Below are positions 10,637-22,219 of a stretch of 64,000 nucleotides of DNA, piece after piece. Position 1 is the first letter of the stretch; each line of letters begins with the position of its first letter. This stretch comes from Luzula sylvatica. Its lineage: Eukaryota > Streptophyta > Magnoliopsida > Poales > Juncaceae. The notes below the pieces were generated by a model. It ran no database searches. It worked only from the letters and a program-made list of their open reading frames with translations, and had not been told where the DNA came from. The DNA lies in the NCBI GenBank assembly GCA_946800325.1, contig OX326956.1:25084356-25148355 (forward strand), read 5' to 3'. Both the position numbers and the translations under genes were made by a program.

Positions 10637-12674
10637 ATGGTGGAGGGGGAATCGACTCTAGCGGTACGATCGATGTGGGCAATAGGCCACGTCATCTCCC
10701 AGGTCGGTGGCCAAAGCTGGATTTGGGGAAACAACGGCGGTGCCCGATGGCAAACCGGCGTCGCTGTTGGTGTCACCGCCATCGCCGGCCTCGCGTTGGC
10801 AGCAACGATCGTCGTATCTGCTCAAAGGTAATTATCTAAAACCTTAGATCCTGGTATTAGCTGAATCGTTAGTGCTCTTGTTAATGTTTCTGGACAATAT
10901 ATTGCTGATCTGTTTGAGATCATCGACTAGATTTAAGCTCAAATCAATTTTACTTCCATACATTTTGCGATTTAAGTTCAAATCAATCTTACTTCCATAC
11001 ATTTTGCGATTTAAGTTCAAATCAATCTTACTTCCATACATTTTGCTATTTGATTTTGCAGAGGTGGACTTACAGTACCTTGGTCTAGAAGAAGGTATCC
11101 CTTGACAAAGCAGCAATGGAGAAGCTTGTTCACACCACTGGGAAAGTTCAGTGATGGGGGCATAAAATTTCTCAAGAAAGTTCGAAATGGGGTTAGCACC
11201 ATTACCTTTCACTAATGTAGTTTATTTAATATTTATTTCGGATAATACAATTTTTTTATTATGATTTTTTTTATTTATGATTTAGGGTGTCGATCCAAGT
11301 TTGCGAGCTGAAGTTTGGCCTTTCCTTCTTGGAGTGTAATATTTTTTTTTTAACCCCAATATTTTGGTGAATACCATATATTTCTGAAATGATTATTTGT
11401 ATTTTGATGTATTTAATAATAAATTTTATATTTACTTTTTTTTATGCAGATACGACTTGAATAGTTCAGAAGAGGAAAGAAATGCTGTTAGAACCGAAAA
11501 CAGGTAACATTTTCATATTTAAAATTTAATCAGCTTGTATTTTAGGAATATTATCAGAAACCTAACTTAATATATTATATTATGCAGGGAATTATTTACA
11601 GAATTAAGAAAAAAATGCCTCGAAATATCTGTTTTTAAAACCAAAGAAGAAAACGAATCAAAATCTGAAATCATTAACCCACCTAATCCCACAATCTTAG
11701 AAGATCTCCCTTCCACAAGCGAACAATTGCAAAATAACCCCTCAGAAAACCAAAATCCCGAAACCACCCTTCCTAAAGAAGAAGACGAAACAGAAGGAGA
11801 GAGCAATTTAACCCAAGTAGATAATTCAGATTCCGAAAATAATAACAACAGCACCACTCAATCGCGTAAATCTGACGAGGATTTCGCCACGTGGCAACGC
11901 ATCATTCGTCTAGACGCGCTCCGAGCCAACGCAGAGTGGGTCCCGTTCTCTCCAACCCAAGCAGCCATTTCCGAAGCAAAAACAATCGAACTCGCCAATG
12001 CAGTAAACTTGCAAGACTACGACCATTTAGAACCGCACCGAATTTACCACGCCTCGAGACTAGTCAACATTCTAGAAGCCTACGCGTTACACGATCCAGA
12101 TATAGGTTACTGCCAAGGCATGAGCGATTTGCTCTCTCCAATTATCACCGTAATAGAGGACGATTACCAGGCCTTCTGGTCCTTCGTCGGCTTCATGAAA
12201 AAAGCGCGACATAATTTCCGTCTAGACGAGATCGGAATAAGACGCCAATTAAATCTCGTCTCGAAAATAATTAAATTCAAAGACGCGCATTTGTTCAAGC
12301 ATTTAGAGAAGCTACAAGCTGAGGATTGTTTTTTTGTGTACAGAATGGTGGTGGTTATGTTTCGAAGAGAGTTGACTTTCGACCAGACCGTTTGTTTGTG
12401 GGAAGTCATGTGGGCCGATCAAGTGGCGAACCGGGTCGGGTTTAAAATCGTTAAATTGGGTCCGATAAGATTGGACCCGCCCCCCACCGATGATTTGTTG
12501 CTTTATGCAATCGCGGCCTCGGTTTTGCAGAAGAGGAAAGTGATTATCGAGAGTTATGATAGTATGGACGAGATTATTAGGGATTGTAATAACATGACTG
12601 GCCAACTCGATGTTTGGAAGCTTCTAGATGATGCTCATGATTTGGTTGCGAGTTTGCATGATAGGATCGAGTGA
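10637..12674 (+). CDS. TBC-domain Rab GTPase-activating protein
   Basis: Five exons (10637-10827, 11062-11191, 11286-11335, 11450-11503, 11588-12674) give 503 residues with GT-AG introns. The family speeds GTP hydrolysis on Rab GTPases and so switches off vesicle-traffic steps. The TBC domain runs from about residue 105 (SLRAEVWPFLLG) to about 470. The arginine-finger motif IxxDxxR is present as IIRLDALR (Arg about 254), and the glutamine finger as GYCQGMSD (Gln about 318), so the protein should be catalytic. An acidic, Ser/Asn-rich insert of about 90 residues splits the early domain, as in other plant TBC proteins. Residues about 40-62 are hydrophobic and could be a membrane segment. The start is the first ATG of the exon, in a GC-rich context. 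The Rab target cannot be told from the sequence. Confidence 0.93.
10931..11047 (+). repeat. Three tandem 39-bp units in TBC intron 1
   Basis: Units start at 10931, 10970 and 11009, each beginning ATTTAAG and ending CCATACATTTTGC. Units 2 and 3 are identical until their last base and differ from unit 1 at two positions. The array ends about 15 bp before the splice acceptor at 11061. Both strands stay open through it, which explains spurious frames here. Confidence 0.9.
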
Positions 12675-13119
12675 AATGGAAATTATGGAATTATGTTTTT
12701 TTTTTCTTTTCATTTTTGTTAACTTTGATTTGTTTCTTGCTCGTTTCCTTGTGTTTGATAAATGTTTTTTTTGCAATTAAGATGAATATATTGAATAAAG
12801 AAACAGAGGTTTTAAATCTTGATATAATGTGTTTTATTTCTATTATTGTTAATTAATTAAAAAATATTAATTGTGCTATTTTTATAGTTGAGTGTATAAT
12901 TATTTAATACCAAAGAAGACCACAGTACAAATGTAATGTATGTAACGGGTCATACGACCAGTCATATTTTGATTCGCTACATAGAGTACTGCATCATATC
13001 ACATCTACTTGAGAAACTGGTCGAAACAAAGAAAAGGAGTCGTACACTCGCGCCTTGTCTGTGTGTCCTTCAGATCTCCGATTCTTCTCCTCTCTGCCTT
13101 GACTTAATCGATCCAATCC
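12675..13119. other. Intergenic: TBC 3' region and HLB1 promoter/5' UTR
   Basis: About 445 bp between the TBC stop and the HLB1 start. The first half is T-rich 3' UTR-like sequence. The second half turns more GC-rich toward 13030, consistent with an HLB1 5' UTR. No transposon is visible, so the two genes are tightly spaced in the same orientation. Confidence 0.6.
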
Positions 13120-16100
13120 ATGGAGGAGACGGAGCCTAAGCACGAGCAATCATCTCCGCCAGAATTGTCCAACGGAGATGAGCCGGAGTCATCCCCGATC
13201 GAGCCGGAAAGGATTCCGGTTGTATTGGAACTGCCGGTTGAGATCGAGACCGAGCCGGTGGTCGCGTCTAAAGATGATGTTATTGAATCAGTTATAGAAG
13301 AATCAGAGAAAGTGAAAGAGGAAGTGCAGGAGCAAGAGGAAGAAGGTGTCACTGAACAGGAGGTAGTGGAATCGGAGATTGAGAAAGAAGAGAGATCTCA
13401 GTCTGATCTGACTAATAGTGAAGGGAACAGGACATTTACAATGAGGGAATTACTTAACGAGCTCAAAGAGGAGGATAAGGAGATGGCTAATGGCGGGGTG
13501 AGATCTGGATCTGTTAAGGAGAATGGTGGAGGCGAGACAAGTGGCGAGAACACTGAAGATCGTTCCTCAATAAGGTTTGATTTCCGTTGCTTCAGATTCT
13601 CACTCAGTACTTCCACTTCTAAAAAGATAATCACTAATTGATCTTTATTTAATTCGATTCAGCCAAGAAAGCTTGCAAAACCTTGCAGCACGCCACGACA
13701 TTGCAATAGACTTGATCAATACTGTAACTGGAGTAGACGAGGAAGGTCGATCTCGTCAGAGAATTCTTACTTTTGCTGCTAAAAGGTTTTTTAAATTAAT
13801 TCCACTTCAGTAATATTCAAATTTTCATTACATTCATGATTAATGCTTGATTTTTGCATGATTTCAGGTACATAAGCGCAATAGAAAGAAATCCTGAAGA
13901 TCCTGATGCATATTACAACTGGGCCTTAGTTCTACAGGTATAGTTCTTTGATTCATGAGCACATTTTTGCCTTTTGTTAAATAAAATAAAATATTAATAT
14001 TTTTTTCTTCTTTATATTGAATCAATACAGGAGAGTGCAGATAATGTGGATCCAAACTCGAGTTCATCTAAAGACGCATTGCTTGAGGAGGCTTGCAAAA
14101 AATACGGAGAGGCTACGAAACTTTCTCCAACTCTTTATGATGTAATTTCAACCCCATTTTCATTCTTTGAAATTGAATATACTTGGCATTTTTATTGAAA
14201 TTAATAAGCTTTTTGTAATATGATTATTGTGATTTGTTTTATTAGGCATATTATAACTGGGCCATTGCAATTGCTGATAGGGCTAAAATGCGGGGCCGTA
14301 CAAAGGAAGCTGAAGAGCTATGGAAGCAGGTTGAGAATATACTATTTTCGCACCTTTTATAACATTTCTATCTGTAATTCTTGTCAATATACCATTTTGT
14401 GTGTTGATGTACCGTTTTAATATTTTCTATTTCAGGCAATCAAGAATTATGAGAAGGCAGTTCAACTTAACTGGAATAGTCCTCAGGTTAGTTTTTTTGA
14501 ATTTTGATGTTCTTTTTTAAACATAACCAAAATCATTAAATTAACTAACATAACAAACATGATTGAACTTTGATGAATTATATTTCTGTATTTTGTAGGC
14601 TCTGAATAATTGGGGTCTTGGATTACAGGTATCTTCTCACTCTTACATTTCAATTTATAAAATAGTGATATATGAAAATAGCCATTTATACATTATATAT
14701 TGCATGAAATATTTATTAATTGTATGTTGAAAACTTTAAATACAGGAGCTAAGTGGAATTGTTCCTGCCAAGGAAAAACAAACCATCATTAAAATCGCTA
14801 TAAGCAAGGTAACTTTAAATTTATATTTTCAAAATATAAATCTCATTCTCATACTTAATCCAAATTCGTGATCTTTTTCCTCTGCAGTTTCGTGCTGCAA
14901 TCCAGCTACAATTTGATTTCCACCGAGCAATTTACAATCTTGGAACCGTCTTGGTAAATAAAATAAAGCTCTTCTACTCCAATAAAATATTTTAATTCAA
15001 ATTAAATAGCTATTTTTTTGTTTAATTTGAACAGTATGGATTAGCAGAGGATAATATGAGATCCGGAAGACAAATCAGTGCGAAAGAAATCGCTCCTACT
15101 GAATTATACAGCCAATCTGCTATTTATGTCGCTGCAGCTCATGCTCTCAAACCTAATTACTCCGTATTAATCTCTCTCTCTACACACTTTAATATCATGG
15201 ATACCCCTACAAAGTATATAAATGTCTTCCTCATTTCCTTTTATTTTTAGAAGATCCGTGAATACCCTTGATTCATACCTTTTATTTATGCACTTATTTA
15301 AGATATAATGAGGGGTAGTTTAGGTATTATTTTGAAAATTTAGGGCAGGAGGGTGTATTGTGATATTCACATATTTTGTAGGGATATTTCAGTATATATT
15401 TCAAATGAAATATTTAAGTATTTATTTTTTGTGTGTAAATGTGCAGGTCTATCGCAGTGCTCTGAGACTAGTTCGGTCTATGGTGAGTCCCTCCTTGTTA
15501 TTATTTATTGAGAAACTTGCAAACAGACCCCTTCATTATCATAAATTAGAAGCAAAGAAGCCTCTCCATTCTTGATAATTTGATACAAGAAGGCCCCTAT
15601 CTGAATTTCTCAACAATGGAGGGGCTCCAATAACACAAGGGCTCTTTTGCAAATATTGAGTTTACTCTTTTTATTCCATTATCATTTTTTTGGCAGTTAC
15701 CATTACCATATTTAAAAGTTGGATACTTAACCGCGCCACCCGCAAAAAACCCAATCGCGCCTCACAAAGACTGGGAGAAATCCCAGTTCTTATTAAACCA
15801 CGAAGGTCTCCAACAGGTTAGTTATTACTTATTACTTGTTTCTTCTCTTTTATGAAAATGAAATGACACTTGGCGTATTCCTATTGGCTGTGTTAGGTAT
15901 CCTTGTCCGACAAGCCAACTGTGAACCCTTCTAGAAGCCCAGCAAATGATAAGTTGATAAAAATTGAGGTGAGCGATATCGTGTCTGTGGGACCCTGTCA
16001 AGACCTGACTCTGCCACCTGGCGCTGGTCTTTGCATCGATACTATTCACGGACCTTTTTACTTGGTACAAATAAACAACTTTATATATTTCATACTTTTA

Positions 16101-16276
16101 TAATGTATTGTTAAATTTATGTATTATTATTTTACTTTTTTTTATTTTTTTTTATTTTTTTCCAGGTTGCTGACACATGGGAGATTATGGATGGGTGGGT
16201 TGATGCGATAAGATTAATATACACAATATATGCTAGAGGAAAGAGTGATGTACTAGCTGGAATTATTACGGGCTAA
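13120..16276 (+). CDS. HLB1: HLB1-like TPR protein (trans-Golgi/early endosome, actin-linked)
   Basis: Fourteen exons (13120-13574, 13663-13785, 13868-13937, 14031-14141, 14246-14329, 14436-14486, 14599-14628, 14746-14808, 14888-14953, 15035-15163, 15447-15482, 15697-15816, 15897-16064, 16166-16276) give 538 residues. I recognise Arabidopsis HLB1 (HYPERSENSITIVE TO LATRUNCULIN B 1): the acidic Glu-rich N-terminus, [14 protein letters not shown]-like helices with YYNWA and ALNNWGL repeats over about residues 170-400, then a C-terminal part containing [17 protein letters not shown] and ending DVLAGIITG. The known protein works with MIN7/BEN1 at the trans-Golgi/early endosome in endocytic recycling and actin-dependent traffic. 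The start is the only early ATG before the acidic region. Parts of its last exon and downstream DNA recur as decayed copies near 25.9, 34.4 and 41.2 kb. Confidence 0.92.
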
Positions 16277-17526
16277 ATTTTGTTATTTTTTTGCATTAAT
16301 ACCCTGCATTATCAGGATTCGCGGAATTTTTTATTTCGTTTTTTATGCTTTATAAACTTGATTAATTGGCTTCGCTTCTTGTAGATTTATCAATTTGTGC
16401 TTTGTGGTTTTGTATGATAGGCCGTAGAAATTACCGTACTCGAGCATTTTTTTCTGTTCTTTTTTCGTTTACATATAATTAGTCTATTAGAACGATTTAT
16501 TTTCCTATTTATTATTTTAGTGAGTAATATTGGAATTTTAATTAGTCTACAGTAAGTACAATTGGAATTCAAATCAGTAAAAGGTAAATAAGAAATTTTC
16601 ACGAGTAATTTATATGCATATGCGAGGTATTTCTCTTTTTTCAGAGGTATATTATATCTTAAATAACAAAGAAATTACTTGTTTCTACCTTTCAGTGAAG
16701 ATCAAATCAATTTCCATGCAGTATTTAGTTATGATCATGGTTGCAAATAGCTTCGTTAAACGTTATGCAACACCGATATAGCTTAGTTTAGAGGTAAAAC
16801 GTTACGCGTTGCAGTTTTGTAGTCCGCTAACGGCTAAATAAAATATATTTAGATTAATTTATAAAAAAAAGAATTTAACTAAAGAAATTTATTTCATGAA
16901 AATATTAATAATTAAAAAGTGTTTTGGTTGATAAATAAATCAAATCCCGTTTCTTATTTAGGTATAGATGATTTGATTTGTTGAAGATATTCATTTTCAC
17001 ATATTTCTTGAATTATTTTATGCGTTACAAATTATATCATCCGCAATAGCTCTCGCAATTGCGCCCGCTACTCGCTATCTCTACGAAAAACGATCATCAT
17101 GCTACGGACCGCTACACTCTATTCGCTACATGGGCTACCATGATAGTTTTCTCTGTCTTGGTTAATAATAAGTATTTAGTCAAGACAATCATTTCCTTTG
17201 TCGAGGTTAATAATAACTTATCATTAGTTTTCTCCAACAACTTACTATAATCTTGTTGGCAATTAAATAAACGCATAATAACTCAATTGTAATATTTTGT
17301 TTATATAATTGCCAAGCATAAAATAAGTATGATTGTTGCATACATTATTTTTGTTGATTTCACATAAATTATATGTACAAAATGTCACACTATTAATTAC
17401 GTTGAATGCCAGAACCATGCAAGTAGTGGCAGATCTTGATGCAGGCGGTTTCATTTACATGCTTGGACTTGTTTATATCAGAATCACACGTCGTCAAATG
17501 CCATAAGTGACAAATATATATATATA
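16277..17526. other. HLB1 3' flank, the source unit of local partial duplications
   Basis: AT-rich, with no gene. Sub-blocks recur in order elsewhere: 16277-16380 matches 34440-34529, 16425-16480 matches 41250-41300, 17226-17420 matches 39294-39500, and 17445-17515 matches 25640-25700 and 40865-40950. A possible decayed MITE with CATGGTTGC / GCTACCATG ends spans about 16740-17145, but no duplication flanks it. Confidence 0.6.
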
Positions 17527-18065
17527 GGGTTAGGTTCAATGGCAAACACTCTTGTTTGGTCAACTCGGTCAATAACGTTTATTTCTCATAATATAAATAT
17601 CAAAATTAAATATTAACCGTATAGATATGTTTTATATCATCTAGATAAGTTGTAGAATAAATTTTGCATCATTTTCATTTTTCAATCTAACAAAATCGAT
17701 AACATATTTTCACAATCGTTCATTTCGGTAAATTTTTGGATTTTCAAGAAAGAAAACTCGACACATAGTAAAAATTTATCCTAAGCTTATCTATACAATT
17801 TAAATTAAATCCAATACAAAAAATTCGAATTTTGAATTTATTTTTATGATGAATCTTGTTGTAAATATTATGGACCGTCAATATATTTACGTATCATGAT
17901 GGATATGACAAAAATATTTATTTTCCATGAAATTAAATCTATAACATTCTCATGTGATATATATCATATCTATGCGGTTGGAATTTTATTTTCATGTATA
18001 TGTTGTGAGAAATAAACGTTGTTGGCCGAGTTGGCCAAACAAGAGTGTTGACCATTGAACCTAGC

Positions 18066-18067
<2 letters not shown>
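17527..18067. mobile_element. MITE family A, full copy 1
   Basis: A foldback element of about 540 bp. The left end GGGTTAGGTTCAATGG and the inverse right end GGGCTAGGTTCAATGG differ by one base. Subterminal inverted blocks TTTGGTCAACTCGG and AACGTTTATTTCTCA extend the pairing to about 60 bp. TA repeats flank both sides. The interior aligns end to end with 23865-24378. Confidence 0.85.
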
Positions 18068-18105
<38 letters not shown>

Positions 18106-18159
18106 GAGGTGGGCTATGGACTATGGTAAAGCACCAAGAGGTCGGTGCTTTTACTTTTT

Positions 18160-18439
18160 GGGGTAATTTCATGTATATCCTTCCAAAAAGTTAAAATATC
18201 AAATTTGTCCCTACAAAAATGTAAATATCATATTTGTCCTTTTAAAACTAACAACTTATCAAATTTATCCTTTCAAACTAAAAAGATTTTCAAAAATATC
18301 CAATCTGTTAACTCTCCATTAAATTTCCGTTAAAGATCATCATCATTAAAGTTCTAATGCTCATTAACTCATTAAATGTAAAATTAGTTTGACCAAAATA
18401 ACCTTTGAACCCTTCTCTCTTTTCTCTCCATCTATTTCT

Positions 18440-18490
<51 letters not shown>

Positions 18491-19910
18491 ATCGCTATCT
18501 CTCGAACACACACACACAAACAACTTCTTTCTTGCACATCACTTGTTCCAAATTCTATGTAATATTTCAGATAACATATATCTTCAAATCTTAAAAATGA
18601 AAAAAGACAAAGTACCATTTAACATATCAAAAGAAGAAGAAAATGAAAAACATATACAATGAACATATGTGAAATAAAACAAAAAATCACAAACTAATAA
18701 AAATCATTTTGTTTTGAACCGGTTCAAGAAGTCTTGCGATGCATTTTACCAAGTAAAAAATCAACTGTGGTTTCCTATGTAACAATCAGTTACGGCGATT
18801 GAACATTGTTGGTGGCAAATTCGATGAAGTCCCTCCAAACTACATCGATTTAACACTACATCAACTGTTAAGATTCCGAGTAATGTGAGAGTTTGGCGAC
18901 TTTTGCATATTGGACCCCTGTTCTAGACATTTTATCGAACAGTTAGAATGCATTTTAGTCTTTACTTCTCGTTCTCCGGCCATTGAGTGCCCTGGATTAA
19001 ACAAAACTCAAATGAGCCTAAATCGTTTGTATGACGAAACTGGCCCAAATTCAACTGCAATTAATCCTAGTTCATAAGAATTTATGCCTAATTGTGCTTA
19101 GCCCATACCTAATTAACCAAGAAAATAATGGAAGAACACAATTAACATGTAAGATTATATCAATGTATTGAATTTCTATAATATATTCAACAAATGAAAA
19201 TATTTAAAATTTGAAAAATAATTCTCCACATGCGCTGCAATACTGGCAGCTAGATCCACAATTGAACCTTGTTGTTCCTAATCCATCCCAATTAACCACA
19301 AGATAACAAAAAACAATCAGAATTCAGAAATAAAAATAAGTACCCATGACTTTTTCCTTCAAAAAGAAATGCTTGACAAGGTTTCATGACGAGGTTTCAG
19401 AGTAAAGTGTTAACTTTGAGGGTATATGTAAAGGGAGTTTGAATCACGAGTGAATTGCCAAAAGAAATTAGTGAGTTTTTTTTCCCTTCGAAATGGATTA
19501 ACCCACTTCAATATGTCAGAAATGGAGTTTAATCGCCAATATTTTTGAAAACTCAAAAGGAGCCTGTGAGTTCAATCTCCACGTGGTTGCGAGTTTGTAT
19601 GGTTGATATTCATATACTTTAGTTGGTAGAAAGAGCTTTTGTCTCCTCGTGATAACACACATGAGCTCAATCGTCAACAATGGAGTTGTGAGTTGAGCAC
19701 GAAAGACACCATTGAGTTCAATGGGAAGAAGGTAGAAGGATAAAATGGTCTTTTTATCTTTTTTTCTGTCAAATCTAACATGAAAGTTAATTTTGGTTTA
19801 ATTTGATAAGAATGGAGATTTAGAAGGATAAATATGATATGATATTAAGAATTTTAGAGGGACAAATATGATATTTTTAGTTTTTGAAAGGACATACCTG
19901 AAATTATCCC
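18160..19910. mobile_element. Mutator-like (MULE) non-autonomous element
   Basis: The left end starts GGGGTAATTTCATGTATATC and the inverse right end GGGATAATTTCAGGTATGTC. Pairing continues for about 50 bp, ending in ATATCAAATTTGTCC and ATATCATATTTGTCC. The 9-bp flank TTACTTTTT is exact at 18151-18159 and 19911-19919. The interior includes a CT microsatellite (18440-18488). No transposase or recognisable captured gene was seen. Confidence 0.87.
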
Positions 19911-20449
19911 TTACTTTTTTAACCCTATGATATGCTTTGAGATTAGTGCCCAGATAATTAAATTTACACAGTAACAAACGATTCCGTTTGGTGTTTTGCC
20001 ATTTGCTTCTTCTCTCTCGTTTGTAAATCCTTCACCTTCCTCTTTTGCTCACACTTCTCTTAAAACTATTCTCTCAAGGGATTTAGATGCTCCGCTTCCT
20101 AGAAATTATTTTACATCTCCTCTCCCATGGGATGGACCTCTCTGCGGTCGTGAAATTCTCCACTGAATTCAGCTCGACTTATAGCCGAGGTTTTCTCAAT
20201 CTCCGCTGCTAAGGAATATAGAACAAAATAAGTTTTTAAGTGCATTCATTGTTCGAAACAAACTATTAAGGAAAGAAGCCACTAATCACACAAAACCAAT
20301 GGGAGCGAAAGGCATCACAGTTTTTGATTGAATAAACTGAGCAATAACCTTAGAAAAACGCACAAATCGATTAGGAACAAACGGACAACTTTATGGTAGA
20401 AACATATATAAATCAAAGGGTATTTACGATATCTTAAAATCATCATTAC

Positions 20450-20760
20450 CTCGTGATCGGAGATGGATTTATCGCAGACATCGCAACCAAAGAAATCAGG
20501 ATGCCAATAGGAATCCATGGTGCTCAAGGTTCGTTCCGTACCAATAGCCAGCTCACGCCCCGCACATATCCTGATTGATTAATTAGTTGATTTAATTTGT
20601 AGTGTAAAGAAATTGAATTTTTTAAGAAATGTGGCACCGATTGGAGAGACGACAGGTGGCGGCGGGGATTGAGCAGGTTGAACAGGTTGGGGACATTCTG
20701 AACTAAGATTTTCTTCAATTTCCTTTTCGAGCAATTCATCATCCTCTAATTGCGAAACCG
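20450..20760 (-). pseudogene. DA1/DAR-type LIM-domain gene fragment
   Basis: Two exon-like pieces are present. The upstream one (about 20757-20644) reads QLEDDELLEKEIEENLS plus a proline-rich stretch, like the region after the ubiquitin-interacting motifs in DA1 proteins. The second (20570-20450) reads ICAGRELAIGTERTL then YWHPDFFGCDVCDKSISDHE, the start of a DA1-type LIM domain, and stops at a GT donor where DA1 genes also have an intron. The intron of about 73 bp between them is kept. The second zinc-binding Cys of ICAGC is Arg here, and no further LIM, DUF3633 or peptidase exons follow. DA1 proteins are ubiquitin-activated peptidases limiting organ size; this piece cannot act as one. The intron shows DNA-level copying, not retroposition. 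Confidence 0.72.
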
Positions 20761-21329
20761 GATCTGAAAGCTAGGGAATCGCTGTCCTCTCCGTCCCAAG
20801 CGCTTACCGTCTCCTTGGCGAGCGTTTGGTGCCGGTAGGGTTTCGACGCTTTCTTCTTTCTTTTTCCTATTCCTGGCTCGTTTCGCGAAAATGACAAGAA
20901 ATATGAAGGGTTATGGGTTATACAGCATAGAGCAATTCTGGCTACGTGGCAGCTTTGCATGAGGCGACGTGGCAGCCTGTAATTCAACCTTTAAAATTAG
21001 AACTTAGCAATAATACGCTTTGCGTGATTATGTGTAATTGACCATCGATTTGGATTTTTTCGACCTTCTTTTTATTGCGCAATTCGGGGCGGTACATTTG
21101 CACTAACTTCCAGGACCAGTGAATTTCGAGCGAATCCCTGAAAATCAAAAAAATATCACAAATACTACCAAATTGTTAATTTTGCAAAAAAACCCTAAAA
21201 ATAAGAAAAATGTCATAGACCTCCCAATTTGATAAACTTATGAAGAATTAATTGGAAACTGGTCCGCCTCATGTATTCCCGCCTTTGACCAGTTTATCTT
21301 CATCCCCATAAGATCGAAAAACCCTATAG

Positions 21330-21690
21330 AATCTGAAAGTATCATATATATCCCTATAATTTCATAAAATACCAAATATACCCCTATATTTTACAAAAAG
21401 ATCAATTATACCCCTATAATTTCTGGAAATTATCAAGAGCTCGCAATTGTCGCCTTCTCACACTGTTCGACTTGGCCGATTCCAAATCTGAGCTCAAACC
21501 TACAATAATCTCAAAAATCAAACTAAATATATACATTTTCACACAAAAATATCAAATATACCCCTATAAATTCTGAAAGTATCATATATAGCCCTATAAT
21601 TTCATAAAATACCAAATAGACTCCTATATTTTAGAAAAAGATCAATTGTACCCCTATAATTTCTGGAAATTATCAAATATACCCTATTGT
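21330..21690. repeat. Imperfect tandem repeat of ACCCCTATAATTT-type units
   Basis: A block of about 105 bp at 21333-21436 recurs at 21573-21676, with the same order of CCCTATAATTTCATAAAATA, ACCAAATA and ATCAATTATACCCCTATAAT motifs. Shorter partial units lie around both copies. Comparable 'CCCTATAATTT' units are common in plant transposon ends, but no element boundary was found. Confidence 0.75.
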
Positions 21691-21814
21691 TTTTGAAGTT
21701 ATCAGAAATAACCCTATAATCCGAGATTCATTAATTTAGGAGTCCTTACAAAGAACAATTGAAAAAGATTAATTGCAAAAATACAAAAAAGGGGTCCTTA
21801 CAAAGAAAACATGA

Positions 21815-22216
21815 TATTTCGACTGAACCAATTCAGCCCCAAATGCTTTCAGGATGGTTCTTCTTTCGAGACTCATCGAAGTTGGCATCGTCAATATAAT
21901 TTCATATCCTTTCGCTGCGGCCATGAAAGCGAGCCCAATTCCAGTGTTTCCGCTTGTCGGTTCAATCAAAACGCTCTGACAATGAGTACAATTTCTTTTA
22001 ATTTTTTTTTTTTTTGAAAATAAATCTGATTCTGTACCTGGCAGGGAGTTATGAGGCCTTGTTGTTCTGCATCGGTGATCGTATTGTACCGAATCCTGTC
22101 TTTGACACCATAGCAGGGCTACATCTTCTCCGGTTTGGCCGCGCCTCGAGCCACGCATCCTTTAGCCACCTTGTTGACATACACCAATGGCGTGTTGGCG
22201 ATGAACTACATATCAA
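21815..22216 (-). pseudogene. Cysteine synthase (O-acetylserine thiol-lyase) gene fragment
   Basis: Two exons and a 61-bp intron remain. The first (about 22216-22042) reads [20 protein letters not shown], then [20 protein letters not shown]. It contains an in-frame TAG where the family has Glu (before PC-VKDRI). The second (about 21980-21815) reads [20 protein letters not shown], then [17 protein letters not shown], and is cut there. The PLP-lysine motif region (VKDR) and the PTSGNTG loop are recognisable. The family makes cysteine from O-acetylserine and sulfide. With the early stop and missing N- and C-terminal parts this copy is dead. The retained intron excludes a processed retrocopy. Confidence 0.88.
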
Positions 22217-22219
22217 TTT

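Noticed and set aside
10844..11212. Minus-strand frame with a repeated 13-residue unit
   Set aside because: It is the antisense translation of the 39-bp intron repeat of the TBC gene.
11891..12214. Alternative-frame ORF inside TBC exon 5
   Set aside because: A shadow of the TBC frame, which carries the catalytic motifs.
16740..17145. Possible MITE with CATGGTTGC / GCTACCATG ends
   Set aside because: The ends are imperfect and no direct flank repeat was found; kept only as a note in the HLB1 flank entry.
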